Source: Kalaharituber pfeilii (lineage: Eukaryota > Ascomycota > Pezizomycetes > Pezizales > Pezizaceae). Taken from it: 64,000 bases of DNA. The position numbers were made by a program, and so were the translations under genes. Below the pieces are notes generated by a model. That model was given only the letters and a program-made list of their open reading frames with translations. It was not told the origin of the DNA and did no database searches. Of the stretch, positions 10,356 to 23,000 are shown piece after piece. The stretch is taken from contig WHUZ01000028.1 in NCBI GenBank assembly GCA_015179045.1, forward strand, positions 434,001 to 498,000, written 5' to 3'. Numbering within the stretch: position 1 is the stretch's first letter; the number at the start of each line of letters is the position of its first letter.

Positions 10356-12189
10356 ATGGCCACCACCGAGCTCCCGCGTGGCCACATCCTGTCACTGCCA
10401 CCCGAACTTCTTTCCATGATCATCTCGCACCTCCGCGCCCGCGAGCTACCACATTTGGGCTACGAGCGGGTCGCCCCCTACGCCGCTGTCTGCCGCCAAT
10501 GGCAGCCGATCGTCGAGCGTTTCTCGTTCCGGGAGGTCAAAAAAATGCCCAGCACCGACCTCGACAAGTTCGCCGACGTCTTCCGCTACCAGCACCGGCG
10601 CGACGCGCTGCGGGTGCTGTCCATGGTCATCATCCTCCCGGATTACAGCAAACAGGCGCGCCGCAGGCTTGGGGCTGCCAACAACCAGGCGCTGACGGAC
10701 GCCGTGCGCCGCCTCTTTGAGATCCTCGCCGCGTGGGACGAAGGGCGCGAGCTGGGCGCCGCCAAGCTGCCCCGACTCGACATCTACCTTGACGGCGCCG
10801 CTGCGCCAATGGACAGCTACAACGAGCCCGAGGGCGACCCTTTCGATCAGGAGGCCCGCACCTTGGGCGGGCTCCGGTACGAGCACTCGTACCTGCGCCT
10901 CGTGGGCCTCGGCGAGAACCCGCTGCCAACGGTACCCCGAATCACCCTCCTCTCAGTGGGTTTCAGGTGGAAGCGACGCATGGAGGGGGCGTCGGCTGTC
11001 GCGATCGCAAAGTGCCTCCCACGGCTGCAGAAGCTCTACCTGGACCTGAGTGACAATGAGTGGCGCTATCCGGCGCTGAGGCAGCATAGACGTTATAGTA
11101 TGTTTCTGTCCATCCGAGTCCCTCCCTGCTGCCCGGCTCGCTGACCAGTGCCACCCGAACGGCCCGTTAGACTTCGCACAGGCGCTGAATGCCCTACACC
11201 TATCTGGCCCTGCCCTCACAATCTTCACACTTGAATTACCCATGGCGAATACCTTCACCGCCCTACGTGCGTTGTTTCCTTCCTCTCCAACCACCCACCA
11301 CCTCTGCCTGGCCCTGAATGCCGTATCACAGCTTCCTACCCTCAGAATCTTCCACGTTGGCCTTGACAGTGACTTTGTTCTCTCACCGTCTCTCTTCTGG
11401 CCTGACGACGATGTCACCGCCATCAAACCCGACTCACCCTTCTGGCCCTCCCTCGAAGAGATGATTATCGATACCAACAGCTGCACGCCCACCGGCGGCT
11501 GGTACTACGAACCCCTCCCCGTCGGCCCCCTGTCCAGGCCCTCTAGCGCCGACTTAGAGACCTCCCACACTTACTTGGACACCTCCGGTGCCGACTCGGG
11601 GTCCTCCGACGCCGACCCGAACTCCCCCGACGCCGACCCAGACTCCTTCGATATCGACCCAGAGGATTCCCCTGACTCCGATGCAGACTCCGGCAACGAC
11701 TCAGAGGATTCCCCAGTCCGCCCCGACTCCGATGCAGGCTCCGGCAGCGACTCCGAGGACCCCCTTGACTCATCTTACCCAGTCCCGAACCCCGTGGATG
11801 GAGAGCACTTCTTCAACGGCCAGTGGCATGACACCGAATTCCGCAGCGTGCTGTCTCCCGTCACATTCAACCCGCTCGCCCTCTCCTTCGCCCGCGCCGT
11901 CACTCGCATGCCGAAACTGCAATACTTCCAGTTCAAGTTCTCATATCCCGCCCGGGAGCAAGGCAAGTTGACGGCCGAGTGGTATCGCGCTGGCAATCCG
12001 TCCTCGGAATACACTTTTACCGGGCGAGGTAACAAAGATAAGCACCGATGGACGTTTGCATTGCGGAATAACGTGCGATGGGAAGTGCCGGACGAGCTGA
12101 TGGAGATATTGCGCGAGGGTGTTGGGGAGGAGGGCATAGTGAAGGTGGATTGTGTAACTTGTGGCCACTACTTTGATGTGCGGTTTTGA
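10356..12189 (+). CDS. F-box-like protein, paralog A (2 exons)
   Basis: Likely substrate adaptor of an SCF-type ubiquitin ligase, judged from an N-terminal F-box-like motif: HILSLPPELLSMIISHLR (residues about 9-26), followed by a CRQWQPIVERF segment. Exons 10356-11097 and 11171-12189 give 586 aa. The intron (gtatgt donor, ttag acceptor) keeps phase and falls at the same codon as in paralog B. Middle blocks NNQALTDAVRRLFEILAAWDEG and RYEHSYLRLV are shared with B. Exon 2 has a Ser/Asp/Pro-rich insert (about residues 360-430) absent from B, probably a repeat expansion. No C-terminal repeat could be assigned. A 448-bp LINE copy lies 58 bp after the stop. Confidence 0.8.
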
Positions 12190-12246
12190 TTGGGGGGTTT
12201 GTTCAGCATTTATTTTAGCGTAAATACCATTGTGATTACAACGCCG

Positions 12247-12247
<1 letters not shown>

Positions 12248-12277
<30 letters not shown>

Positions 12278-12695
12278 TCATTAATCGCGTGCCGCCCTAA
12301 GGGCTATAGCGATGTTTAGTTACATATATAAAGTATTGGGGAGAAAAAAATTTAGGTAGAGATCCCCGGATCCTCCTGTGGAAAATGAAATGAGTTAGAA
12401 AAGGATACAACCGGAAGAAATTGAAAGAAAAGTTCCGTCTTCAAACTCGACCTCCCGTCTCTATTCTTTGTCCTGCCCATATTAGTAGTTTCCACCAATG
12501 TGTCCCTGTCTCCTTCCGTTTTGGGGGGGGGTTTCTTTAAGTCTTCCTCCCCCCTTCCGTCTCCAAACTTCGCATTCCGTCAGCACGTGTGCATTGGTCT
12601 CCAGGCTTCGGCCGCACCATCTGCATTCCGGGCTGTTGACTTTACCGATCTGGTGTCTCCAGTGGCGCAGTCTTTGATACTCAGAATTCCGGCTA
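12248..12695 (-). mobile_element. 5'-truncated tail-A LINE copy
   Basis: A 448-bp insertion flanked by the perfect 14-bp duplication gattacaacgccgt (12234-12247 and 12696-12709). On the minus strand it runs from the end of ORF2 (zinc-knuckle-like SPECRWCGRSLETNAHVL, then TEC) through the 3' UTR to a tail-A hairpin (atcgct ... gcgattaatga) and poly(A). It links tail A to a LINE whose ORF2 ends like the fragment at 39.7-40.5 kb. Confidence 0.85.
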
Positions 12696-12950
12696 GATTA
12701 CAACGCCGTGCGCTGGGGCCAATCTATTGAGGGACTGCCTAGACGTTGATCTTGGAAACATGTCTCCAAGCTTGACCCGTACCATGTACACCTAACACAT
12801 GAAAAATAATAACCACAATATTAATACGACATATCAAGTGCGCATCAGCGAGACCAACGTTTATCGATCGATGATAATGGAAATCGGCCCTCCATTAACG
12901 TGAATTCCATGTGTAAAGGACTCTTCGCTCTTGTTTCTCTGATGGCCACT

Positions 12951-13010
12951 ATCGCCATAGCCCTTAGGGCGGCATGCGATTAATGAAATAAAAAAAAAAA
13001 AAAAAAAAAA
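12951..13010 (+). mobile_element. 60-bp tail-A micro-retroinsertion
   Basis: It starts exactly at the base of the tail-A hairpin (atcgccatagccc ... gcgattaatgaaat) and ends in poly(A). The 13-bp duplication tctgatggccact flanks it at 12938-12950 and 13011-13023. Confidence 0.9.
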
Positions 13011-13023
13011 TCTGATGGCCACT

Positions 13024-14641
13024 CTCGCTGAAAATCTGACAATAGTAGTCCCTGATGTAAAAATAGCCGGGATATCACAGGACACCGTAAAGCTAAATAC
13101 CGTATAACGCTTGTAGAGCTACATATATGCGAAAAATTCCCTAACACTAACTTTCGGAGAACGGAACCGTGAATGAGAATGGCCAAGAGGTAGTCAGTCC
13201 TATCGCGGTAGTGTGCAATCTATGCAGTCAGCACTCGGTTTCATTGGCCACAGGTTAGCACATCCAAGTGCTCAACACGTAGACTCGTGGTGATACACGG
13301 TTTTTCCAACAGTCCCTTATAGCAGAGTACAGCTTACCGCTAATTTTCTGTCTGGACGGCTTTTTAATAGTATTTCCCAGTGCCTGGCTAGTGGCAATGA
13401 TACGTGAGCATTAAGCTAGACTATGGATTCATTGTACAATAGCGAGACTGATACTTCTACCGTCGAGCTTCATTGAAATCTCATTATCAGTCTCTTGTAT
13501 ATATTTTTCACAGACCTCCTACAAGTTTATAATCCTCTCCCCAGCTATAACCTGCCTATGCCATCCAAGTACCATTCCACCAGAACCTTGCGACTCACGG
13601 CAGGGCGTAAGTTGGATCGTGATGAAGTGAGACTGTGCCCTTGATCTATCAGGTCTAATTGTGAATCCTACCAGCGCTAGCTGGCTCACCAGGTTACATA
13701 CATGGCTTCCGCTGGTATTTCTCTGAAACCGTAGAAAATTGCTGGAATTAGGCGTACGTACGCGCAAGTTGGTGGGGGCAGGAAGTGTATCCTGTTACAG
13801 GTTGCCATCCGGTACTGCGTATCGTTATCTCTAGATATGTTTATCATGTCTTTTGTGACCTTGGTGCTGCGCTAGCTTTACCTTTCATTATCCTCTGGAA
13901 GATGTGCTGCCTGAGATTGATATTCATCTCGCGTATCATTTATTCATGTATCAATATAAGCCTGAGTCTCGTTGTTCGACAACCTGAAATCGCTATTATA
14001 ATTCATATATACCTTTAATTTACGACTTTCTATGTCGTCGAAGCCAAAAAATAACTACCCACCTGATCCAAGCGAAATAAAACCGCAGACACTGTAGATA
14101 CCGTCGGAACCATAGAAAAATTCTTTTTTTTTTCCCTAAGATTCCTATGACCCGTAGCACTTGATAATCTAAAAATAAAAACAACAGAGTTTCGCTGCGA
14201 TTCGCAACCATAACGTAGTGTGCCGGGATATTGCGTACTTTCCGGATGACTCCAATGAGATATAAAAAATAGGGTCACCTACGCGTATTACTAAAAATTG
14301 GCCTTGTGAATATTCGGAGGATAGTTCATTATATTCTGCGCTGCGCTGGCTTCGATTTGAGCCCACTCGACAGATGTTTTGCACTCACGGGAATTTTTTT
14401 TTCTTGTGAAATCGGTCGATACCCAGTATGATATCCCCGGTTGTGCACAATCCATAGAAGCATGCCAAGACACCGGGAGGGGTCACAACCGCCGCCCCCA
14501 CTCATCACATCGCTCAGCTGCAAGTTCGGACCACAACACGCGCTGAATCTTCGGGCGGTCGTGAGCGCGTCAACTGTACCAGTGATCACAACACAGTTAT
14601 ATTGGAATACCCATTCCGACATTCCCCTCTAGCCCGTGTGA
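13024..14641. other. intergenic, no gene recognised
   Basis: Short frames only. At about 14221-14395 there is a dispersed repeat: 'gatattgcgtactttccgg' and, in reverse, a 'gtgggctcaaat.gaagccag' block. Both also occur at 63770-63870. The last part should hold the promoter of F-box paralog B. Confidence 0.4.
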
Positions 14642-16343
14642 ATGCAGACCCCCAGCAACGCGCGAACTGCAAACCCACCACCAGAGGCAATGGCTACCCC
14701 CGAGCACCCGCGGCGCGGCCACATCCTCTCCCTCCCGCCCGAAATCCTCTCCATGATCATCTCCCACCTCCGCACCCGCGCGCAGCCTGGCGCCGGCTAC
14801 GAGCGCATCGGCGCCTGCGCCACTGTCTGCCGCCAGTGGCAGCCTGTCGTCGAGCGCTTCACCTTTCACACCATACAGAATATGCTAAGCACCGAGCTGG
14901 ACCGGTTTGCAGAGATCTTTCGCCACCGGCACCGGCGCGACGCGCTGCGGGAGCTGTACATGGTTACCATCCTCCCCGACTACAGTCCAACCGAGCGCCG
15001 CACGTTCGAGTGCGAAAGGGACAAGGCCGCAAACAACCAGGCGCTGACGGACGCCGTGCGCCGCCTGTTTGAGATCCTCGCCGCGTGGGACGAAGGGCAC
15101 GGGTTGAGCACAGCCGGCTTGCCCTCGCTTAGGGTCATCCTTGCCGGTGCCATGGCGCCCATAGAGTGGTATTCGTGGGAGGCGCCAGCGGACGAGCTTG
15201 AGGACTACACGGAGGAGGAGTCCGGCACATACCGGTACGAGCACTCGTACCTGCGCCTGGTGCGCCTCGAGGAGGACCCGCTGCCGAGGGTGCCCCGCGT
15301 CACCGGCCTCGCAATGGATTTCTCCGGGCGACACATGGAGGGCGCTGCGGCTGTCGCCGTCGCAAAGTGCATTCCAGGGCTGCGTGCGCTCGATCTTAAC
15401 TTGTATGACAACGAGTGGCGGTGTCCTGCACTGAGGCAGCAGCAGCGTTACTGTAGGTTCCTGCCCCTCGGCGCCCCTCCCGGCATCCTGTCCCTTCTCC
15501 CAGCACGCCGGCCTCGCTGACTTGCACCGTTCGAGCGGCCCTCCAGCCTTCGCTCAGGCGCTGTCCGCCCTACGCCTATCGTGCCCTGCCCTCAAGGCCT
15601 TCGGCCTTTACTTCCCAATGGAGACCCCCACCGACCATTCCTTCAACATCCCTAGCGCATTGCGTCCATCCTCTCCTACCACCGACCACCTGTCCCTGGC
15701 CCTGAATGACCTGTCACAGCTCCCCACCATTCGACGCTTTGATGTCGGTGATTATGACTTCGTTCTCTCCCCGGCTCTCTTCTGGCCCGACAACGACGTC
15801 TTCAGCATAAAACACGACTCCCCATTCTGGCCCTCACTTAAACATGTGCACGTTGTGGCCGGCCCGTGCACGCCCACCGGTGGCTGGTACTACGACCGCG
15901 ACCCGCTCGCCCCCCCGCCTCCCCAAAACGACGACCCAGACCCTGGCAATGACACAGAGGCCTCCGCCGGGGTCCTCGAGAGGCGCTTCGCGGGTAACAG
16001 GCGCTTCAACCAATTCCTCACTGTCCTGTCACCGGCCACATTCAACCCACTCGCTCTCTCCTTCGCCCGCGCCGTGACTCGTATGCCGAAGCTGTTGGAA
16101 TTCAGCTTCAAGATCTCAACTGCCGACTGCTACAGCCAGCTGCAGGCTAATTGGTTTCGCGCTGGCATTCCACTCCCGATAGATAGCATTCACGAGTTGG
16201 GGGATGAAGAAAAGAACCGATGGTTGATTTCTGTCGACGAGAGGGCGCGATGGAAGGCACCGGCAAAACTTATGGAGTTATTGCGTGAGGGAGTTGGAGA
16301 GGAAGGCGTGGTGAGGGTGCAGACTAGGGGTAGGAAAAAGTAA
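14642..16343 (+). CDS. F-box-like protein, paralog B (2 exons)
   Basis: Paralog of the gene at 10356-12189, same strand. Exons 14642-15452 and 15547-16343 give 535 aa. The F-box-like motif is HILSLPPEILSMIISHLR, followed by CRQWQPVVERF; the NNQALTDAVRRLFEILAAWDEG and RYEHSYLRLV blocks match A. The intron (gtaggt donor, ccag acceptor, 94 nt) sits at the same codon as in A. A second ATG at 14690 aligns with the start of A and may be the true start. The acidic insert of A is nearly absent, and C-terminal blocks such as LSPATFNPLALSFARAVTRM are conserved. Probable role is substrate recognition in an SCF complex; the target is unknown. Confidence 0.8.
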
Positions 16344-16592
16344 CCCAATTTCGCTGTCCCCAACTACCTGAAGATTTTTGAACATTATAATCATATTCCG
16401 TCATAGTCCAGAAGAGTTGCATAAGGCTAATTGGAACGAAATAAACTGTTACTTTGACTTGTGATATTATTGCGTGCATGATGTTATGTCTGATCTGGAT
16501 CCGAGTTGGAGAACGGGAACAAGGCTTTGAGTTATGTTCTTATGTTCCGAACGCGCGACGGGAATGATACTGGTCCCAATACCTTCCCGAAG

Positions 16593-16666
16593 CCCTGCCA
16601 TGGAGAACAGCTGCAAGCGGGCTACGTGTTATTAAAGGGGAGGTAAAAAAAAAAAAAAAAAAAAAA
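16593..16666 (+). mobile_element. tail-B 3' end with poly(A)
   Basis: Contains ccctgccatggagaacagct, gcgggctacgtg and poly(A) after a short spacer (attaaaggggaggt). The flanks show only a doubtful duplication (ttccc), so it is probably an older copy. Confidence 0.6.
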
Positions 16667-19318
16667 TTCCCATAAAGGGACCCATAGTTACCACGTAACC
16701 GCGCATTTACTATATAGTCAACTCATATCCAACCTGGCCTCCCTGCACCTCATGATGATTTCACCATACACTCTATGATAATCGAGTCTAGCAGAAATCG
16801 TGCGTTATAGCTTTCGAGGGTCCTCGAGGAATTCACGGACGTTAGTGGGGGTAAACGTAGCTATTAGTACTGTAGCCGCTGTACTCCGATATGATGTGCA
16901 CACATCCCTAGCGGAGACCGATAACCGGAGTTACGTGTTATTTGTAAAAAAAAAAAAAAAAGAAGATAAGGAGGACAGTTGCTGGTGGGGAGGGGGGGAA
17001 TGCAAACAGACAACCCCTGGAACAACGAAGATGCCTGGAAAGCTTTCGCCACGGGGCCGCCTTTCTCTAAACGCTACCGCACATGTAATGAAGCGTTCAG
17101 TGCCTCCACACTCCCCAACTCCCTCCACCCACGCCACTAATCAACAATGCCCATAATTCATCTCTTCAACAGGCGAATCCAGCTGCATTGTTTTCCACTC
17201 CAAGCGTATTCGTATATAAAACTTGCATCGCTCCTATGATTGACTTGCATGGACGCGAAACACCCGCTCAGCAACACCGGCCTTCATCAGGATATCGTCT
17301 TGCTAGCTAGATCAAAGACGACGGGGCTATTTAGGATATGTGGGAAGCACATCGGGATTGTACGAAATGTAGTTAATAAGTAACGAAACAACGTTCACGG
17401 AATGAAAAGTCTTTTTTTTTTTAAAAAAAAAAAAAGAAAGAGAAATTCATTACTCGTATGCAGAAAAGTAAGCTAACAACGATACAAACTTCCGGAAGGC
17501 TAATGAAATTAGGGGCAAAGAAAAACAAAAAAAAAAAAAGGAAAGATGCAAGGATTGGGAAAAACAAAAAGTCAAATATATAATAATCCGCCCGGTGGAT
17601 CTTGCCCCCCCCCCACGAACCCACCCCCCCAAAAAAAACAGAATCTATGGATACTCTAGACCCATCACCACTTTAAAAGCTAAGACCCACCCTGCACCAC
17701 GCCTTCTTTCTCACTCTGACTGTGCCCATCCTGCTCTGACTGCGTTCAAAAAATTTCCTCTTGTAACATGTCCATGCTAATCAAAACACTAATGTTCCGT
17801 CTAGGAAGCGCCTCTCTACCGCTTCATTTACCCCATCTTCGGTACCTCCTTCCTTGCTTCTTTCCTTCTGAACTACACACAGTTTGTTCGACCGCTATCC
17901 CTAATTCACCACAGTGATGGAAAAACTGTGTCTTCAGCCCTATATTCACCTCTAGTCGGATGACCTCTCGGGCTACAAAAGATCCAAGGGCAACCATCTT
18001 TAATATTTTCATTATCCCTAAAACTACACCATATAGTTAAGCGCCAACCATCAGATATTTCCTATCCACCTACTTCCTGCAAGTCATTGTCGCACCATGT
18101 CCCTCACAGGATCGGTGCCGTTGGATTTTGTTGTGATGTCGATTTTCTATATCGTATCCAGTTCCTGCTTTGCTATAATCCTCCCTCAAGGGCATGTCAG
18201 TTACCTCCCTAATCCCGTTGCAAACAATAATCAAAACCACCCATTCCTTGATTCGTTCTATCCTCTCATAGACAACTTGAACACCGCCTGCTTCAACCCC
18301 TAAACAAGATGGGCGGGTATAGGACTACTCACCCAGCGAGTCTGCCCCATGTAATGGTGCAAAAGATGTATTATCAAGTTGTAGCGGGAATCCGAATTGA
18401 CATTTCCACAAGGGTTTCAGGAGGTGCCCGTAATTATTGATTTAGCCACCTGGGCCTGTGCTACCTACAGCTCTCAAACATAACACCGCCGCCCCAGCCC
18501 CCGTTCTCATCCACGTTCGTGCTGCGTCAGGACTCATAGTGTTCGGCATGGAGATATATTATTCCTACCTACATGTTAGCATAAACCGTCGATAACGCAG
18601 CTTTCTTGCAAAGTGAGAAATATGTACTTTGGTGATTAGTAACCCCCCTTATTTTTTTCTGAATCTTTCCTTCTCTTTCAATTTTGATCCCTGTAACTAT
18701 ATCCTTCAAGAATCGTAAGTGATAACTTTTCCAGCACCGTGTGGGTGAAGCTGCATTTTCCTGCTTTTATCAATACATTAGCATACCTTCGCACCGTCGA
18801 CGAAACGCATCAATCAATGATATCTTGCCCCATGCCCACTGCTCACGTTCACGCACTGGCGGTAAATCACCCCAGGGCCTATCCATCACCTTCCTTTGTC
18901 ATAACATAATATCCCAGTACCTTATTCGTCACTCCGGTCCACAATAACATTAGCCCCGCATATAAAACATGCGTTGCCAGGAGGTCCACAGGAGGGTGAT
19001 TTTTCCGAGGCCTTTCCATTTGAAATGCAGGGTCCGTGAGGTGGTCTGGGCCAACATGTTCGAATCGGTAGCCTTGCTAGGCGCCAGGGTCCCCATGCTG
19101 GCAGTTTAGTTAGCGAGGAAGCGTTGAGATGCAAATCGCATTAATATAGATCTTCTATTCTTGGACGACGGTAGAATATTGGGGGAGGACACTGGTAAGT
19201 TTTGAACTTTTGGATTTAGTGCACGTAGTTAAGATCCTAGCTATGTAATCGATATCACCAAATCCACCTTACGCCACGCTGCTCCTCCTGATCACCTTCA
19301 GCACCCTTTCGTGCTGCT
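16667..19318. other. 2.6-kb stretch without a recognised gene
   Basis: Mixed AT-rich sequence with A-rich runs at 16946-16961 and 17410-17540, the first preceded by a decayed tail-B-like 'ggagttacgtgttattt'. Several short frames (for example 17824-18012 minus, 18097-18303 plus) have no recognisable motif and no paralog in the window. Confidence 0.4.
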
Positions 19319-19650
19319 TGATCTTAACCAGCTTCCATTCCCGTTCTTGCTCATCCGGGCAGTCAAAGATCTATATTCAGGCCCATGCCTGCGTTAGGCT
19401 TCATCGCAGAGTCCGCGTCAAGACGTACAGCAGACCCCAAATTCCATTAAACTGAAGTCCTAATCCCTCGTAATAATGCAGGAAACAATCTGGATTTCTC
19501 TAGTTCGTCAGAAAAGTCATGTCGCAAAGTATAGAAACTCGCCTTATAATGTCACCCTTGGGTTGTAAGTAGACAGCAAGCACCCCCATCTGGGACCTAC
19601 ATTCGCCCCCACGAATCGCATCACCATGATCCCTTTGCAGGGACAGAGAC
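19319..19650. repeat. partial tandem copy of the segment at 19749-20165
   Basis: Blocks such as 'gatcttaaccagcttccatt', 'gcctgcgttaggc', 'gcaggaaacaatctgga' and 'gtaagtagacagcaagcacc' occur here and again at 19749-20165 in the same order. The second copy contains the micro-insertion at 19818-19877. On the minus strand the shared part covers the last coding exon and 3' flank of the unassigned gene, giving a third partial copy of that gene's end. Confidence 0.7.
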
Positions 19651-19690
19651 ACATAGGGTTCATCTATTCCTTAATTTTCCCTTTGTATTT

Positions 19691-19736
19691 AATCTCGCCA
19701 TAGCCCATAGGGCGGCATGCGAGTAATGATATAAAG
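19691..19736 (+). mobile_element. tail-A fragment with almost no poly(A)
   Basis: The tail-A hairpin (ctcgccatagcccat ... gcgagtaatgatata) is intact but followed by only three A. It lies at the junction of the two tandem copies. Confidence 0.6.
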
Positions 19737-19817
19737 TACAACAGACGATCTTAACCAGCTTCCATTCCCGTTCTTGCACGTCCAGTCAGCCAAAGACCCT
19801 TCAACCCACATCCTAAC

Positions 19818-19877
19818 CCTGGCATGGCGAACAGCTGCAAGCGGGGTTACGTGAAATTAAAGAAAAGAAAAAAAAAA
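19818..19877 (+). mobile_element. tail-B micro-retroinsertion
   Basis: Contains ggcatggcgaacagctgcaa, gcggggttacgtgaaatt and an interrupted poly(A). It sits inside one copy of the tandem segment and is missing from the copy at 19.4 kb. Flanks cccacatccta / cccacaccctg suggest a mutated 11-bp duplication. Confidence 0.65.
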
Positions 19878-20072
19878 GCCCACACCCTGTATCCAGCCGT
19901 GCCTGCGTTAGGCGTCATCGGAGAGTCCATGCTAAGATCGTGATATAGGACAGCAGACCCCAACTTCCATTAAACTCAAGTCCTAATTCCTTGTAATAAA
20001 GCAGGAAACAATCTGGAATTCTCTTGTTTGTCAGAAAAGTCATGTCAGAAAATGTTCATATAGAAACTCACT

Positions 20073-23000
20073 TTATAATGTCTGCCCTGAGTGGTAAGTA
20101 GACAGCAAGCACCCCCATCGGGACTTACATTCTCCCCTCACAAATCGCTTCACCATGACCCCTTTGCGGGGCGAGCATTGCTTCTTGTACACTTTGGCCG
20201 TGCACGGGAGGAAGGGGCGGCGATAGCGGGGGATGGATGGAGTGGATAGGTTGAATAGTGGGTAAGGGGTAAATGTGGATGGGGTGAATATTGAGGACAC
20301 GTTTCCTCGGCCAACGGGGTTGGCTTGGGTTTTGCCCCCCGCCAACACCGTTCTCTGCGGGACACAAGGGAATTTCGGGGGCAGCTGGAGCCACTGAGGT
20401 GGACAGGACGGCGGGTATAATGGGTGGATAAGACGGAGGGTATAATGGGGTAGCTGGACTCGAAGCACCGCCAAAGATGACCGTGCCGAGAGTGGAGTAG
20501 TGTCTGTAGTAGAAGAAGCAGCAGGAGCTTCCTTAGGAACCCAGGGGTGGTGTCCTCTGGATGGGGCACAATAAGATTGCCCATTGCAGCAGAGGTGGGG
20601 ATGTTGGAGGAGAAAAATGCATACCGCCGCTTTGGATCAGCGACTGGTGGCACTGCAGCTGGCTCAGTTCAGGAAGAAGTGTGATTGTTATTCCTTCGTA
20701 GCCAAAGTACTGTATCCCTTTATATATAGAGAGCATGTGGCTGCTCTTGACCGCGTACTGAGCTCCATGATGGGTCCCTGATACAGCCTGAGCTGCTGAG
20801 GGTCAAGAGGAAGATGGAAAGGGTGAGATGGTCACCTGGCAGTGCTGGGAGGACTCAGAGGAGAAAGGGTGGAAGCAGGAGGGGGTAGAGGGCAACCCAG
20901 TCGAGGTTTGGTTTGCCGGCCTCGAACTGGGATAACCGAAGGCCGGAAGGTACGTTGTGTACGTAGAGTGTGTAGTTAGCAGCCTGTAATCTGACCCGGG
21001 TATATGGGTCCCTGCCATAGGCTGGTAGCCTGTATGCGGGGTTACGTGACTCAAAAAAAAAAAAAAAAAAAAAAAAAGAGCTGCTGAGGGTGGAGCTCAT
21101 GCTGGCATTGATTCTGATGCTGCTACCGGCGCTTTTAAAATATTACATGACCCCGCTTGCAGCTGTTCGCCATGGCAGCGTTGATACTGGCGCTGATACT
21201 GGAGATGACACTGGTACTGCTGCTGGTACTGATGTTGATGTTGATGCTGATGCTGATGCTGATGCTGATGCTGATGCTGATGCTGATGCTGATGCTGATG
21301 CTGATGCTGGCGTCAATCCTAGTACTCCCTGTTGCAGGACAGCGCCCGCGGACATTTCCGGGATAGGAGTTGGAGGATAAGCCCGTTCACAGCAACCGGT
21401 AACCCATGCAGGGATTTAGGGTGTTCCCGTATGCGCTCACCAGCGACATGCATATCGACATCGACATCAACATCAGCCATGTCAGTGTAGTAGACCGTGT
21501 ATTTTGGGGAGGCGAGCGGAGTAGTAGTGATGGTGCTCAGCGCTGGGGTCGCTGAGGCTACAGCGGGAGCTCTCGCGCGCCAGGGTGCAGCAATGGGGCC
21601 CTTGAGCTGGGGATGGATTTTGGCCCCTTTGCTAGCAGTGTAGCAAAGAATGCGAATGCTACCCTTGGAGTAGTAGGGGTGGTAAAAGGAGGCCTCTGAT
21701 GAACCAGAGGCGTTGTGGTAATGGGTGCTGCTGCTGCTTGAACTGCAGCGCGCGGGAAAGCAGGAAGTGAATGAGTATAGGCTGAGATGCCGCGGAGTAG
21801 CGCTCCTTCAGTAGCTGGTTCCAAAAGAATGCAAAGGCGTAGGAACCTATGGGATTGGCTAAGTTGTAGATGTAGTTGCAAGAGCCTACAGGGAGGAGGG
21901 TGCACGTGGCAGACTCTTCGCGCCAAGATGGTGTGGGTTGGTTCCCCTGATGGAGCGCACGGGCCAGCAGGGGCAGAGTGTACGTGGTAGTTTGAGTGAG
22001 GTGTGGAGCTGACCTCTGCACCAGTTGTTTTCAAAGAACCGCAAACGCGTTGACGGGTGTCTGCATCTTAGGGGCTGCAGTAGCTTCGTGGGTGGGAGAT
22101 GCATTGGAGGTGCAGCGCGAGGTGGGGCTGCCGTTGGTGTTGGGCATGCTGACATCCCAAGGCCTACGTGCAAAATCAGTTGCGAAAAACGCAAATCTGG
22201 ATACCTGGTCGATGGTGGCGGGGGGGCACTGAGGCAAGGAGTGCGGGTTCAGGATCGGGCAGGTGCTCAGACACGTCGATATCAATGTCCACCGGCTCGC
22301 ACTCCGTGAAGCATTGCTCCAGTGCGGGATCGTCGATATCCATCTTGATGTCGTAATTGATCACGTCCGGGAGCGGAAGTGAAGCCGGGGATTGCGACGA
22401 GTGGCTCCTGGTGGTAGGATTTGTAGAGAGGGGAGCGGGGAGTGGGGTTTAAGTTTCATGGGCGTCGCAGCTGCCGGCGGGAGGAAGGTTTGTGCTGTGG
22501 AGAGGGGAAACTCAGGTTAGCGGCTTTATACGTAATATGCAAGTATGTTAAAGTAATTGCAGGCCTAAATTCAAATAAAATAAAGTATAAATTGGTATAA
22601 GATAGTATAGTCGCCCGTCGTGACGCGGCCTCGCTGCACGGCAACTCGCATGCATATGGAAGCGCGGACTCACCATTCTGTCACCATTCCTACAAGTCTG
22701 CATCTGTACATTATGTTTCCCGCAAGCGACAGCAGAGGCATTCTTGGCAATGGTTGCTGATGCAGCCATCGCCATCGTTGGCTCGAGGGCGAATTGTAGG
22801 CCCCCGAGAGGCAAGGGCTTCCCTGGAGGGAAGAAGGGGGCGCGGGGAGCGCGTGGAGTGACGGAGCACAGAGGGGAGATTTGTGAAGGCTTCTTTGGGG
22901 AGCAGCGAAGGGTCGTGGAGGTGAGCGTGCAAAAGGTGGGGAGATGCATTGTGATCCACTTTGAAATAGGGGTGTTAGCGGTGAGAAGGAGGTCGGAAGG

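Noticed and set aside
17824..18012. Minus-strand 62-codon frame as a decayed reverse transcriptase
   Set aside because: No catalytic motif could be identified; similarity was impressionistic.
21090..21380. Asp-Ala repeat protein encoded by the hexanucleotide array
   Set aside because: All six frames over (tgatgc)n are open; no evidence of a start or conserved surroundings.
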